Below are positions 16,040 through 25,296 of a DNA stretch of 64,000 nucleotides, piece by piece. Source of the DNA: DATJGR01 sp963780795 (lineage in GTDB: Bacteria; Pseudomonadota; Gammaproteobacteria; Pseudomonadales; Azotimanducaceae). The stretch covers positions 345,272 through 409,271 of the forward strand of contig CAWADH010000010.1 in the NCBI GenBank assembly GCA_963780795.1, in the 5' to 3' direction. Position 1 is the stretch's first letter. Each line of letters opens with the position of its first letter. Made by a program: the position numbers and the translations under genes. The notes below the pieces were generated by a model. The model searched no databases and had not been told where the DNA came from. It saw nothing but the letters and a program-made list of their open reading frames with translations.

Positions 16040-17752
16040 ATGCGCGCGAGTCAGCTGCTGATTCCCACACTGAAGGAAACGCCGGCCGACGCCGACATTC
16101 CGAGCCACCGTTTCATGTTGCGCGCGGGACTGATCCGTCGACTCGCCGCAGGCATTTACACCTGGCTGCCGCTCGGACTGCGCGTACTGCGCAAGGTCGA
16201 AGCGATCATCCGCGAAGAGATGAACCGCAGTGGTGCACAGGAAGTGCTGATGCCGTTCGTGCAACCGGCCGAACTGTGGCAGGAATCGAATCGCTGGGAA
16301 AAGATGGGGCCGGAGATGCTACGTCTGCAGGATCGCCACCAGCGCGATTTCTGCCTCGGACCCACGCACGAAGAAGTCATCACCGACATCGTTCGCCGCG
16401 AAGTGCAGAGCTACAAGCAGCTGCCGTGCAACCTCTATCAGATCAACCTCAAGTTCCGCGACGAAATCCGGCCGCGCTTCGGCGTAATGCGCGCGCGCGA
16501 GTTTCTGATGAAAGACGGCTATTCGTTTCACCTCGACGAAGCGTCGTTCGACGCGACGTACGCCGAAATGCACGCATGCTACGGACGCATTCTGTCGCGC
16601 ATCCAGCTCGATTTTCGCGCAGTGCTGGCCGACACGGGCAACATCGGTGGCAGCGCGTCGCACGAATTCCAGGTGCTCGCGAGCAGCGGTGAAGACCGTA
16701 TCGCGTTCAGCGATGCGAGCGACTATGCCGCGAACGTAGAGAAAGCCGAGGCGTTGGCGCCGCCGAACGCTTCGACGAAATCGACGGCGAAGTTCGAAAA
16801 GATCGCAACGCCCGGCCAGCACACGATCGAACAGATCGCCGGGTTCTTCAAAGTGCCCGCCTCGCAGACGCTGAAGACGCTGATCGTCGCCGGCATCGAC
16901 GGCCCGGTCGCGTTGGTGTTGCGCGGCGACCACGAACTCAATGAGATCAAAGCACAGAAACTGCCGGACGTTGCCTCGCCGCTGACGTTCGCAGCCGACG
17001 CGGCGATCCGCGCCAGCGTCGCGTGCGGTGTCGGCTCGCTCGGTCCGATCGGATTGGCTTTGCCGACCTATGTCGACCGCAGCGCGCGGGCCGCCGTCGA
17101 CTTCATCTGCGGCGCGAACGACGACGGCTATCACTATCGCGGCGCGAACTGGGGACGCGACGCGACGGTTGCCGATGATCGCGTCGTCGACCTGCGCAAC
17201 GTCGTCGACGGCGATCCGTCGCCGGATGGAAAGGGACACCTGTCGATCACGCGCGGCATCGAAGTGGGACACATCTTCCAGCTCGGCCGCAAATACAGCG
17301 AATCGCTGAACGCGAAGGTGCTCGACCAGGACGGCACGACGAAGACGCTCATCATGGGTTGCTACGGCATGGGCGTAACACGTCTCGTCGGCGCCATCAT
17401 CGAACAGTGCCACGACGCCGACGGCATCATCTGGCCGCAACCGGTCGCGCCGTTCACGGTACACATCGTCGCGTTGAACTACGCGAAATCGGATGTCGTC
17501 CGCACCACCGCGGACCGGTTGTTGGCGGAGCTCGAAGCGCTCGGCATCGAAACGTTGCTGGACGACCGCGACGAGCGTCCGGGCGTCAAATTCGCCGACG
17601 CGGACCTGATCGGGATACCGCATCGCATCGTGATCGGTGAACGGAATCTCAAAGCGGGTCAGGTCGAGTATCGAACGCGCCGGTCTGCTGATACGCTCGC
17701 CGTCAACGTCGACACAGTGACGGCCCACGTGCGCGCCGCCATCGCTGGATGA
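16040..17752 (+). CDS. proS: Proline--tRNA ligase ProRS (bacterial type)
   Basis: Class II synthetase of 570 residues. The core begins with the family N-terminus (MRASQLLIPTLKETP), motif 2 appears as QINLKFRDEIRPRFG, and residues about 230-400 hold the bacterial INS editing domain that clears Ala-tRNA-Pro. The C-terminal anticodon-binding domain starts near APFTVHIVALN. Its stop overlaps the start of the lytic transglycosylase (ATGA), so the two are coupled. Confidence 0.97.
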   Translation: MRASQLLIPTLKETPADADIPSHRFMLRAGLIRRLAAGIYTWLPLGLRVLRKVEAIIREEMNRSGAQEVLMPFVQPAELWQESNRWEKMGPEMLRLQDRHQRDFCLGPTHEEVITDIVRREVQSYKQLPCNLYQINLKFRDEIRPRFGVMRAREFLMKDGYSFHLDEASFDATYAEMHACYGRILSRIQLDFRAVLADTGNIGGSASHEFQVLASSGEDRIAFSDASDYAANVEKAEALAPPNASTKSTAKFEKIATPGQHTIEQIAGFFKVPASQTLKTLIVAGIDGPVALVLRGDHELNEIKAQKLPDVASPLTFAADAAIRASVACGVGSLGPIGLALPTYVDRSARAAVDFICGANDDGYHYRGANWGRDATVADDRVVDLRNVVDGDPSPDGKGHLSITRGIEVGHIFQLGRKYSESLNAKVLDQDGTTKTLIMGCYGMGVTRLVGAIIEQCHDADGIIWPQPVAPFTVHIVALNYAKSDVVRTTADRLLAELEALGIETLLDDRDERPGVKFADADLIGIPHRIVIGERNLKAGQVEYRTRRSADTLAVNVDTVTAHVRAAIAG

Positions 17753-18462
17753 TTGACCGCAGCCGAATCGAACCCGCCACCGTCACCCGCAGCCCGCCAA
17801 AGTCGTCATGGCGCTGCACTGCCTTCTTCGTAACACTCTGTATGCCGCTCGTTGCCCTCGCAGCGGCGCCGCCGCCGCAGCCGATCGATCCGCTCGTCAT
17901 CGACGCGCTCGCGCGCAGCATGTCCGACGAGGTGGAACACGGCGATCACTTCGATGCACAAGTGTGGTTGCTGAGCTCCGTACCGAAGCTCGCGCGATAT
18001 GTATCGAACGACCAGGAACGCGAGCTGATTCTGCGCATGGTGTATCGCGAAGCGAATCGACACGACATGGATCCGGACTTAGTACTTGCGGTCATGCAGG
18101 TGGAAAGCCGCTTCGACCGCTTTGCGGTGTCGAGCGCGGGGGCGCAGGGTCTGATGCAGGTGATGCCGTTCTGGCGTAACGAGATCGGTCGGCCGCAGGA
18201 CAACCTGACGCAGATCGAAACCAACGTGCGCTACGGCACCGCCATCCTCGCGCAGTATCTGACCGAAGCGCGCGGCGATCTCATCGACGCGCTGGCGCGT
18301 TACAACGGCAGCCGCGGGCGGTTGAATTACCCGGAACTCGTCGTGTATGCGTATCGGGCGCGCTGGCAGACGCAAACCACCGACGACCTTCCTAAGCTGC
18401 AGGCCGGCTGCAAGGCCTACAGCCTGGCGGCGTGTCACGCGGTCAAGTCGGCCCGGCACTGA
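17749..18462 (+). CDS. SLT-type lytic transglycosylase
   Basis: Periplasmic peptidoglycan-cleaving enzyme of 237 residues. An N-terminal hydrophobic segment (about residues 24-42) acts as signal peptide. The SLT domain carries catalytic E119 in the MQVESRFD motif, then GAQGLMQVMP and an ALARYNGS motif, all typical of the Slt70/MltC lysozyme-like fold. It starts within the proS stop. It converges on the TlpA-like gene with a 20-base overlap of the coding ends. Confidence 0.92.
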   Translation: MIDRSRIEPATVTRSPPKSSWRCTAFFVTLCMPLVALAAAPPPQPIDPLVIDALARSMSDEVEHGDHFDAQVWLLSSVPKLARYVSNDQERELILRMVYREANRHDMDPDLVLAVMQVESRFDRFAVSSAGAQGLMQVMPFWRNEIGRPQDNLTQIETNVRYGTAILAQYLTEARGDLIDALARYNGSRGRLNYPELVVYAYRARWQTQTTDDLPKLQAGCKAYSLAACHAVKSARH

Positions 18463-18904
18463 CTCCCATCACGGCGCGCAGCGTAGACTCCGTCTGCGGA
18501 CCGACCAGCGTCGCCGCCACTTCCCCGTTCGGATCGATCACCACAGTCGTGGGCAATACAGCCGGCAGTTCGTAGCCGAAGCGCTCGCGCGGATCTTTCG
18601 TCATCACCGGAAATTCGATGCTCATGCGTTGCATCAGCGCACGCAGCGCATTGCCGTCCACGCCGTCGAAGTTCACGCCGACCACGCGCAGAACGCCGGT
18701 CTCTTGCGCCCTGTTGAGCGCGTTCAACTGCGGAATCTCGTATCGACATGGCGCACACCACTCGGCCCAGTAGTTGATGAACACCCAGTGTCCGCGCCAT
18801 TCGGAATAACGGCCAGCGGCGCCGTCGGCGTACTCGAAATCGATCGGTGCGCAGCTGCCTACCACGATCGATATCGACAGCACGATGAACTTGGGTGCTC
18901 TCAC
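18443..18904 (-). CDS. TlpA-like thioredoxin-fold lipoprotein
   Basis: Predicted periplasm-facing thiol-disulfide protein of 153 residues. A short hydrophobic N-terminus ends in a VGSC lipobox (C18), and the thioredoxin fold carries the redox pair C50-A-P-C53 (WCAPC) and the cis-Pro element LPTTVVID. Such proteins reduce disulfides in periplasmic proteins, often for cytochrome c maturation; the client is unknown. The GTG at 18904 overlaps the yihY stop (GTGA), so it is translated together with yihY. The upstream open frame is antisense noise inside yihY. Confidence 0.88.
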   Translation of the reverse strand: MRAPKFIVLSISIVVGSCAPIDFEYADGAAGRYSEWRGHWVFINYWAEWCAPCRYEIPQLNALNRAQETGVLRVVGVNFDGVDGNALRALMQRMSIEFPVMTKDPRERFGYELPAVLPTTVVIDPNGEVAATLVGPQTESTLRAVMGVSAGPT

Positions 18905-20130
18905 GCGCGCGTCTCTTCGCCGCTGTCCAGAATCGAATCGAGATCGATGTCGAGATGCGAAGCGCCATAGCGCGCATAGTCGCGCAGCGGTTCGATCAGC
19001 CGCGGCATGTCGTGGACTGCAGCGAGGTTGTCGACATCGATTCCGCACGGCAGCCGCCGATACAGATCGAGCAGCGAGACGCCGCGCAGATCGCGTCCGA
19101 GCGCCACGTGATTTCCATTTCCGGTCGTCACCAACTTGAACTCCCCCAAGACGGCCAACACCTCTTCGCGCTCGACGCCTGACAGTTTGACCGCATCGTT
19201 GAGATCGGTGCGAGTGACCCCCCGCCCTTCGAGATGCGCCGCGCGCAGGAAAGCCAGCAGCCGGATGCACTGCACGAGCATCGGCGCGCCGTCGCTTACC
19301 GCGTTGTCGCGCTCGATTCCCAGCGTGCGCACGACGATCGCGCCCGACAGGATCAGCACCCACACGAGATACACCCACGTGAGGAACAACGGCACCGCGG
19401 CAAACGTACCGTATACGAGCTGCATGTTCGCGTTGCCGACGATGGTGGTGAAGAAGCGCTTTGCGGCCTCGAAGAACAACGTCGTCAGCAGCCCTCCGAC
19501 CAACGCATCGCGAAAGCGCACGCGACAATTCGGCACCGCGAAGAACAGCACGGTGAATCCGATGAGACTGAACAGCGACGGCAGCCAGCCGAGCAGCGCC
19601 TGACGCGCCGTTGCCGTGTCGGCATTCGTGATCAGCGGCAGTGAAATCAGATACGAGCTGAGCAGCAGACCCGCGACGACCAGCGGCGGGCCGCACGTCA
19701 TCACTCCCCAATAGACGAGAAACCGCTGTATGCCGCGCCGCGGCTCCGCCACCTGCCAGATTTCGTTGAACGCTTTCTCCATCGTCACCAGCATCATGAA
19801 CGCGGTCACCAGCAGAAATGCGAACCCCGCGATCGTCAGGTCGCGCGCCTGATGCGAAAAATCCTCGAGCCGTTCCTGAATCACGGCCGAACTCGACGGC
19901 ACGAAATTCTCGAACACGAACGCCTGGATCTGCTGCCCCATGGTCGAGAAGTCCGGGAACATCGACAGGATGGCGTATGAGACCGTCATCAGCGGGACGA
20001 CGGCGAACAGGGTCGTGTAGGTCAGAGCTGCCGCGCTATCCAGAAGGCCGTGCGCTCCGAATTGCGCAACGATCTGTCTGACGAACCAGCGAAACTCTAC
20101 GACGACGTTGGCGAGCATCGAACGATGCAT
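18901..20130 (-). CDS. YihY/UPF0761 family inner-membrane protein
   Basis: Polytopic membrane protein of 409 residues of the YihY/BrkB family. About six membrane helices occupy residues 25-285, including the conserved AAALTYTTLFAVVPLMTV segment. The last 120 residues form a soluble domain that looks like a winged helix (VKLSGVEREEVLAVLGEFKLV). The family was once called ribonuclease BN in error; its real function is not established. The downstream TlpA-like gene overlaps it by four bases. Confidence 0.88.
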   Translation of the reverse strand: MHRSMLANVVVEFRWFVRQIVAQFGAHGLLDSAAALTYTTLFAVVPLMTVSYAILSMFPDFSTMGQQIQAFVFENFVPSSSAVIQERLEDFSHQARDLTIAGFAFLLVTAFMMLVTMEKAFNEIWQVAEPRRGIQRFLVYWGVMTCGPPLVVAGLLLSSYLISLPLITNADTATARQALLGWLPSLFSLIGFTVLFFAVPNCRVRFRDALVGGLLTTLFFEAAKRFFTTIVGNANMQLVYGTFAAVPLFLTWVYLVWVLILSGAIVVRTLGIERDNAVSDGAPMLVQCIRLLAFLRAAHLEGRGVTRTDLNDAVKLSGVEREEVLAVLGEFKLVTTGNGNHVALGRDLRGVSLLDLYRRLPCGIDVDNLAAVHDMPRLIEPLRDYARYGASHLDIDLDSILDSGEETRA

Positions 20131-20175
20131 CCGGTTGCGGCTACAATGCGGCGGCCATTATAGAGTCACGCGCCG

Positions 20176-20526
20176 ATGGGCGAAGTCACGATTTACCACA
20201 ACCAGAGGTGCTCCAAGTCGCGTCAGACACTAGCGCTGCTGACAGCGCGCGGCATCACGCCGCGCGTCGTGCACTATCTGGACACACCGCCCGACGCGAC
20301 AACGTTGAAGCGTCTGCTGAAGCTGCTGGGGATGCGTCCGCGACAACTGCTGCGCGCTCAGGAACCACCTTATGCGGAATTGCGACTCGAAGATTCCGCT
20401 CGCACCGACGACGAGTTGATCGCTGCGATGGTGAGCCATCCGGTGCTGATCGAACGCCCGATCGTCGAAGCGAACGGGCGGGCCGCGATCGGCCGACCTC
20501 CTGAAAACGTTCTGCAGATCATCTGA
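20176..20526 (+). CDS. arsC: ArsC-family arsenate reductase-like protein
   Basis: Thioredoxin-fold protein of 116 residues in the glutaredoxin-dependent ArsC family. The catalytic cysteine is C12 in the QRCSKSRQ motif, and the HPVLIERPIV segment holds the arginine that stabilises the substrate. No arsenic efflux gene lies nearby; instead wrbA and a DUF2069 gene follow, an arrangement seen in gammaproteobacteria, so a general redox role (YfgD type) is as likely as true arsenate reduction. Confidence 0.87.
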   Translation: MGEVTIYHNQRCSKSRQTLALLTARGITPRVVHYLDTPPDATTLKRLLKLLGMRPRQLLRAQEPPYAELRLEDSARTDDELIAAMVSHPVLIERPIVEANGRAAIGRPPENVLQII

Positions 20527-20553
20527 CTCACGCTTTCACCCACGAGCGCGGCC

Positions 20554-21156
20554 GTGTCCGACCACATTCTGATCCTCTACTACAGCCGACAAGGCGCCAC
20601 TGCCACACTGGCCGAGTGCATCGCGCACGGCGTTTCGGCGCACGGACGGTTCGAACCGCGTCTGCGCACCGTGCCTGCAGTTGCATCGACCACCGAGAAG
20701 ACCGCGCCGCCGATTCCGGCGGAAGGCGCCGTCTATTGCAGCAAAGCCGACCTAGCGGAGTGTCGGGCGCTTGCGCTCGGCAGCCCGACGCGCTTCGGCA
20801 ACATGGCGGCGCCGATGAAGCACTTCCTCGACGGCACTGCGGATCTGTGGATCGGCGGCGCGCTGGCCGGGAAACCCGCAGCGGTATTCACGTCCACCGG
20901 CAGCCACCACGGCGGGCAGGAGAGCACCTTGCTGACGATGATGTTGCCATTGCTTCATCACGGCATGCTGATCGTCGGGTTGCCGTACACCGAACCCGGG
21001 TTGAACGCGACGACGCTGGGCGGCACGCCCTACGGCGCATCGCACGTGTCGGGCATTCGCGGCGATGCCGCGATCGACGCCACCGAGCGGGATCTGGCGC
21101 GCGCCTTAGGGCGCCGGTTGGCAGACGTCACCGACCGGTTGTTCCCGCTCAGATGA
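20554..21156 (+). CDS. wrbA: NAD(P)H:quinone oxidoreductase WrbA-like
   Basis: Flavodoxin-like FMN enzyme of 200 residues that reduces quinones by two electrons. The N-terminal FMN phosphate loop is YYSRQGATATLAE (residues 9-21), the GSPTRFGNMAAPMK segment binds the isoalloxazine ring, and a TSTGSHHGGQES motif is diagnostic of WrbA. It starts with GTG at 20554, 27 bases after arsC, and overlaps the next gene by four bases. Confidence 0.93.
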   Translation: MSDHILILYYSRQGATATLAECIAHGVSAHGRFEPRLRTVPAVASTTEKTAPPIPAEGAVYCSKADLAECRALALGSPTRFGNMAAPMKHFLDGTADLWIGGALAGKPAAVFTSTGSHHGGQESTLLTMMLPLLHHGMLIVGLPYTEPGLNATTLGGTPYGASHVSGIRGDAAIDATERDLARALGRRLADVTDRLFPLR

Positions 21157-21512
21157 ACGTGCAGACCGCGCTGCGGATGGCGTTGCTGATCTGGATCGGA
21201 TCGCTGTTCGCGCTGCTGGGCATGCAGCGCTTCTTCGTCGAACCGCTTGCGAGTACGGTCGCGACGATCGCGGTGTTCGTCGGCCAGGTAGCGCCGCTGC
21301 TGGTCATCGCCCCGGCCGCGCTTCGCGGCGGCGCGCGCGGGCCACTGTGGATCTGCCTCGCGATGCTGCTCTACTTCGTGCACGGGATCTGGCAATGGAG
21401 TTCGCCGAACGTGCGGTTGTTCGGCGTCCTCGAGGTGGTGTTCTCGCTCGGGGCGTTCGTTACTGCGTGGATACTCCTGCGGATATTGCCGAAGGACGGC
21501 GTTAGTCCATGA
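21153..21512 (+). CDS. DUF2069 membrane protein
   Basis: Integral membrane protein of 119 residues with four predicted helices (around residues 9-25, 37-55, 64-82 and 90-108) and the family's FVHGIWQW motif. DUF2069 proteins are usually encoded next to wrbA in gammaproteobacteria, as here. Function is unknown. The start overlaps the wrbA stop, and the 3' end overlaps the end of prpE by 11 bases on the opposite strand. Confidence 0.9.
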   Translation: MNVQTALRMALLIWIGSLFALLGMQRFFVEPLASTVATIAVFVGQVAPLLVIAPAALRGGARGPLWICLAMLLYFVHGIWQWSSPNVRLFGVLEVVFSLGAFVTAWILLRILPKDGVSP

Positions 21513-23391
21513 TCCGCTGAACGCGGAGCGTGCCCTCGATTTCCTTCAGTATCGCCGGATCGTCGATGGTAGACGGCACGGTGAAGGGGCGCCTGTCGAC
21601 CATCTTCCGCATCACCTGCCGCAGTATCTTTCCGGATCGCGTTTTCGGCAGCCGCTTCACCACCACCGCGCGTTTGAAGTTCGCGAACGCACCGATCGAC
21701 TGGCGCACCATCGCGACGAGTTCCGACTGCAGCGTCGCTTCGTCGATGTTCGCACCGTCTTTCAGCAGCAGCAGTCCGAGCGGCACCTGTCCGCGATCGG
21801 AGTCTTCGATGCCGATCACCGCGCACTCTGCAACCGCCGGATGAGAGGCAACCACCTCTTCCATGGCGCCGGTCGACAGCCGGTGACCTGCAACGTTGAT
21901 GACGTCGTCGATGCGGCCCATCACGTACAGATAGCCGTCTTCGTCGAGATAGCCACCGTCGCCGGTCAGATAGAAACCGGGGAAGCGCGACCAATACGAC
22001 GCGACATAGCGCGCGTGATCACCCCACACGGTGGGTAACGCGCCGGGCGGCAGCGGCCCCTTAGCAACGACGTTACCTTCCACGTTAGGTCCCACCGGTT
22101 CGCCGTCGTCGTCCAGGATGCGCAGGTCGTAGCCCGGCACCGGCAAAGTCGGCGAACCGGGTTTTGTCGGCATCAGTTCGATGCCGGCCATGTTCGCGCA
22201 CATCGGCCAGCCGGTTTCGGTCTGCCACCAGTGGTCGATCACCGGAATCGGCAGCATGTCGTTCAGCCAGTGGTAGGTCGGCGGATCGAGCCGCTCGCCG
22301 GCCACGAACAGATACTCGAGACACGAAATGTCATGCGCCGACTTCAGCTGCGCCTCGGGGTCTTCCTTCTTGATCGCACGGAATGCAGTCGGCGCCACGA
22401 AGAACGTTTTCACTCGATGTTCGGCGATGACGCGCCAGAACGCGCCCGCATCCGGTGTGCGCACCGGTTTGCCTTCATAGAGAACGGTCGTGCAGCCTTT
22501 GATCAGCGGACCGTAGACGATGTACGAGTGCCCGACGACCCAGCCTACGTCGGAGGCCGCCCAGAACACGTCGCCGGCATTGACGCCGTACACCGCGTGC
22601 ATGCTGTAGTTCAGCGCCACCGCGTGGCCGCCGTTGTCGCGTACCACACCTTTCGGTTTGCCGGTGGTGCCGGACGTATAAAGGATATAGAGCGGATCGG
22701 TCGCGTCGACTGGCACCGCGTCGACGGGTTTGGCTGCGGCTTCCCACGCACGCCAGTCGAGGTCGCGCGCGGGATCGAGCGTTGCGGTCACTTGCGGTCG
22801 TTGGAGGACGACGCACGCGGCCGGTTTGTGGTGCGCCAGCCGGATTGCTTCGTCGAGCAGCGGTTTGTACGGAATCGGCGCGCTGAATTCGATGCCGCAC
22901 GAGGCGGACAGAATCACTTTCGGCGTAGCGTCGTCGATACGCACCGCGAGTTCCGGTGCGGCGAATCCACCGAACACCACCGAGTGCACCGCGCCGATGC
23001 GCGCGCACGCGAGCATCGCAACCGCCGCTTCCGGCACCATCGGCATGTAGACGATCACGCGGTCGCCCTTCTGCACGCCGAGGTCGGAAAGACCGCCGGC
23101 TACGCGAGCGACCCAGTCGCGCAGTTCGGAGAAGGTGTACTTGCGGACCGTGCCGGTAACCGGGGAGTCGTAGATCAGCGCGGTCTGATCGCCCCGCCCG
23201 CGTTCGACGTGACGATCGAGCGCGAGCCAGCAGCTGTTGAGCTTGCCGCCGCGAAACCAGCGCGATGCACCATTCGGGTCCTGGTCGAGGATCGTCTTCG
23301 GAAAGTCGAACCACTCGATGTCCTGGGCCTGTTCGCGCCAGAAACCCTCAGGGTCATCGATCGACCGACGATATTCGGTTGCGTAACTCAT
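21502..23391 (-). CDS. prpE: Propionate--CoA ligase PrpE
   Basis: AMP-forming acyl-CoA synthetase of 629 residues that activates propionate, in the acetyl-CoA synthetase subfamily. It has the ATP loop YTSGTTGKPKG, the WWQTETGWP core motif, the GRIDDVINVAGHR hinge and the C-terminal catalytic lysine in LPKTRSGKILR. Full length for the family. No prpB, prpC or prpD is present in the window, so its propionyl-CoA probably feeds another route; the propionyl-type carboxyltransferase at 56014 is a possible consumer, by inference. Confidence 0.93.
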   Translation of the reverse strand: MSYATEYRRSIDDPEGFWREQAQDIEWFDFPKTILDQDPNGASRWFRGGKLNSCWLALDRHVERGRGDQTALIYDSPVTGTVRKYTFSELRDWVARVAGGLSDLGVQKGDRVIVYMPMVPEAAVAMLACARIGAVHSVVFGGFAAPELAVRIDDATPKVILSASCGIEFSAPIPYKPLLDEAIRLAHHKPAACVVLQRPQVTATLDPARDLDWRAWEAAAKPVDAVPVDATDPLYILYTSGTTGKPKGVVRDNGGHAVALNYSMHAVYGVNAGDVFWAASDVGWVVGHSYIVYGPLIKGCTTVLYEGKPVRTPDAGAFWRVIAEHRVKTFFVAPTAFRAIKKEDPEAQLKSAHDISCLEYLFVAGERLDPPTYHWLNDMLPIPVIDHWWQTETGWPMCANMAGIELMPTKPGSPTLPVPGYDLRILDDDGEPVGPNVEGNVVAKGPLPPGALPTVWGDHARYVASYWSRFPGFYLTGDGGYLDEDGYLYVMGRIDDVINVAGHRLSTGAMEEVVASHPAVAECAVIGIEDSDRGQVPLGLLLLKDGANIDEATLQSELVAMVRQSIGAFANFKRAVVVKRLPKTRSGKILRQVMRKMVDRRPFTVPSTIDDPAILKEIEGTLRVQRIMD

Positions 23392-23428
23392 GGCTCATTG
23401 CGCGCGGTGCGCGCAAGCCACTCACGGT

Positions 23429-23944
23429 TCAGCCGCGGCGCGGCCGGCTCTTCATCAGTTTCTGCAGATCGGCGTTCGACGGCTTCGCCTTCATCAGCTG
23501 CTTGTAGGACGCAGACTTGCGGTTGATCTTCTTGTGCTTGGCGTAGAACTCGACCGCTTTTCCCCAGGCCCCATTCAGCCCGTGCAGATTGATCGAAACC
23601 GTCGTGTTGACGATTTTCGATTCGAGCGTCGACATGATGCCGATCTGGAACACCGGCGTTTTAGTGCCGCTCTTCTCGGTCTTCATGCGGAACAGAATGC
23701 CGCGCACGCGTCCTTTGTCGTCGACATAGACTTCGCGCGCCGCCTTTTCTTTTGCGCCCATCTGGCTGCGAGCCAGTTCGGTGTCGCGCGCATCGGCCTG
23801 CTTCTTGATCGACGCACGCTTCGAACCACGAATGCGCTTGCCGTCTTCCTTCAGCGAGAAATACTCCTGGTACGTCTTGCCATTGATCTGTCGTCGTACG
23901 CGGTAGCCGTGAAACCGCGGGGTATCCAGTAGTTCTACGCTCAT
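23429..23944 (-). CDS. Hypothetical basic protein with integrase-arm-like N-terminus
   Basis: Soluble, strongly basic protein of 171 residues. The first 45 residues (FHGYRVRRQINGKTYQEYFS) resemble the three-stranded arm or AP2-like DNA-binding domain at the start of phage integrases, followed by a helical KKQADARDTELA segment. No recombinase core follows; the C-terminus is a Lys-rich helix. It could be a DNA-binding protein, but I do not recognise a family. GAGG lies well placed before the ATG. It stands alone between prpE and the acyl-CoA racemase, on the same strand as both. Confidence 0.72.
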   Translation of the reverse strand: MSVELLDTPRFHGYRVRRQINGKTYQEYFSLKEDGKRIRGSKRASIKKQADARDTELARSQMGAKEKAAREVYVDDKGRVRGILFRMKTEKSGTKTPVFQIGIMSTLESKIVNTTVSINLHGLNGAWGKAVEFYAKHKKINRKSASYKQLMKAKPSNADLQKLMKSRPRRG

Positions 23945-23980
23945 TCTTTTTACCTCGTTAAGTACGTGGTTCCACTCGTT

Positions 23981-25114
23981 TCATGCTGCAGGGACGATGC
24001 CTGAGGTCTGCAGCGACTTGATTTCCTGCGCGGAGAATCCGCAGTCCTTCAGAACCGCCTCGGAGTCCTCGCCGGGGCGCCGGGCACCGTGCGAAATCTC
24101 GGCCTTCGTGCGGCTGAAGCGCGGCGCGGGCGCGGGCTGCACGACGCCGTCGACGTTGACGAAGCTGTTGCGTGCGACGTTGTGCGGATGGTCGGGCGCT
24201 TCGAAGATCGACAGCACCGGCGCGAAGCACACGTCGCTGCCCTCCATTATTTCGCACCATTGTTTCTGCGTCTTCGTCTTGAACACGCGCGTCAGTTCGT
24301 CTTTAAGCGCCGGCCATTGCTTCGCGTCCATCTGCGGCTTGAAGCGCTCGCGATCGAGACCGGCTTTTTCGAGCAGCAACGCGTAGAACTGCGGCTCGAT
24401 GGAGCCGATGCAGATGTGTTTGCCGTCGCTGGTTTCGTACGTGTCGTAGAAGTGCGCGCCGCCGTCGAGCAGATTGGTGCCACGCTTGTCGGTGAAACCA
24501 CCGGTGGCGCGGAACGTGAAGAACATCGCCATCAGTGTCGCCGCGCCATCGACCATCGCAGCGTCGATGATCTGCCCTTTTCCAGAGCGCTGCGCTTCGA
24601 GCAATCCGCAAACCATCCCGAAAGCGAGCAACATACCGCCGCCGCCGAAATCACCAACCAGATTGAGGGGCGGTACCGGCTTTTGGCCCGGCCGACCGAT
24701 CGCGTGCAGCGCGCCGGACAGACCGATGTAGTTGATGTCGTGACCGGCCGCCTGCGCCATCGGGCCTTCCTGACCCCAACCGGTCATGCGGCCGTAGACG
24801 AGTTTCGAATTGCGCGCCATGCAGTCGTCAGGGCCGAGGCCGAGGCGTTCGGTAACACCAGGACGGAAACCTTCGAACAGACCCGCAGCGGATTCGCACA
24901 GACGCAGCACGACCTCGACGCCTTCGGGTTTCTTCAGATCGACGGCAATGGAGCGGCGGTTGCGTGCGAGGATATCTTTAGGCCGACTCGACGCGCCCGT
25001 CAGGCGATCGACTCTGATGACTTCCGCGCCCATGTCGGACAACATCATGCCGCAGAACGGGCCAGGCCCGATGCCTGCAAGCTCGATGATTCGCAGGCCG
25101 TTCAACGGTCCCAC
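23981..25114 (-). CDS. CaiB/BaiF-type alpha-methylacyl-CoA racemase/transferase
   Basis: Family III CoA-transferase-fold protein of 377 residues, closest to alpha-methylacyl-CoA racemase, which inverts 2-methyl-branched acyl-CoAs (for example sterol side chains or pristanoyl-CoA). The N-terminus LNGLRIIELAGIGPGPF is typical, and the His of GHDINYIGLSG, the Asp of GDFGGGGM and the Glu of GSIEPQFY match the racemase active site. The GTG at 25114 is chosen because AGGGAG lies just upstream; the longer TTG at 25144 reads through that site. Confidence 0.88.
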   Translation of the reverse strand: MGPLNGLRIIELAGIGPGPFCGMMLSDMGAEVIRVDRLTGASSRPKDILARNRRSIAVDLKKPEGVEVVLRLCESAAGLFEGFRPGVTERLGLGPDDCMARNSKLVYGRMTGWGQEGPMAQAAGHDINYIGLSGALHAIGRPGQKPVPPLNLVGDFGGGGMLLAFGMVCGLLEAQRSGKGQIIDAAMVDGAATLMAMFFTFRATGGFTDKRGTNLLDGGAHFYDTYETSDGKHICIGSIEPQFYALLLEKAGLDRERFKPQMDAKQWPALKDELTRVFKTKTQKQWCEIMEGSDVCFAPVLSIFEAPDHPHNVARNSFVNVDGVVQPAPAPRFSRTKAEISHGARRPGEDSEAVLKDCGFSAQEIKSLQTSGIVPAA

Positions 25115-25296
25115 ATCGCTCTCCCTTTTTTTATCCGTCCGCAAGGGTCGGTAGTTTACCCCTTTTGCGGCTTAAGGGAACTGTCTGTAAACGCAGGGCG
25201 CCGCGTTACGTGCGGTAAATAACAGGAGATCGACGCAACCCCACAATCAGCGGGTTAGCCGCGACAGTTCAAACGTGTCAGCGATGCGCGCAGCGC

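Noticed and set aside
16319..17728. A 469-codon minus-strand frame opposite proS
   Set aside because: It is antisense to a well-supported synthetase and has no domain.
20135..20163. Possible promoter TTGCGG-N17-TTATAG before arsC
   Set aside because: Both boxes match the consensus poorly; not enough to list.
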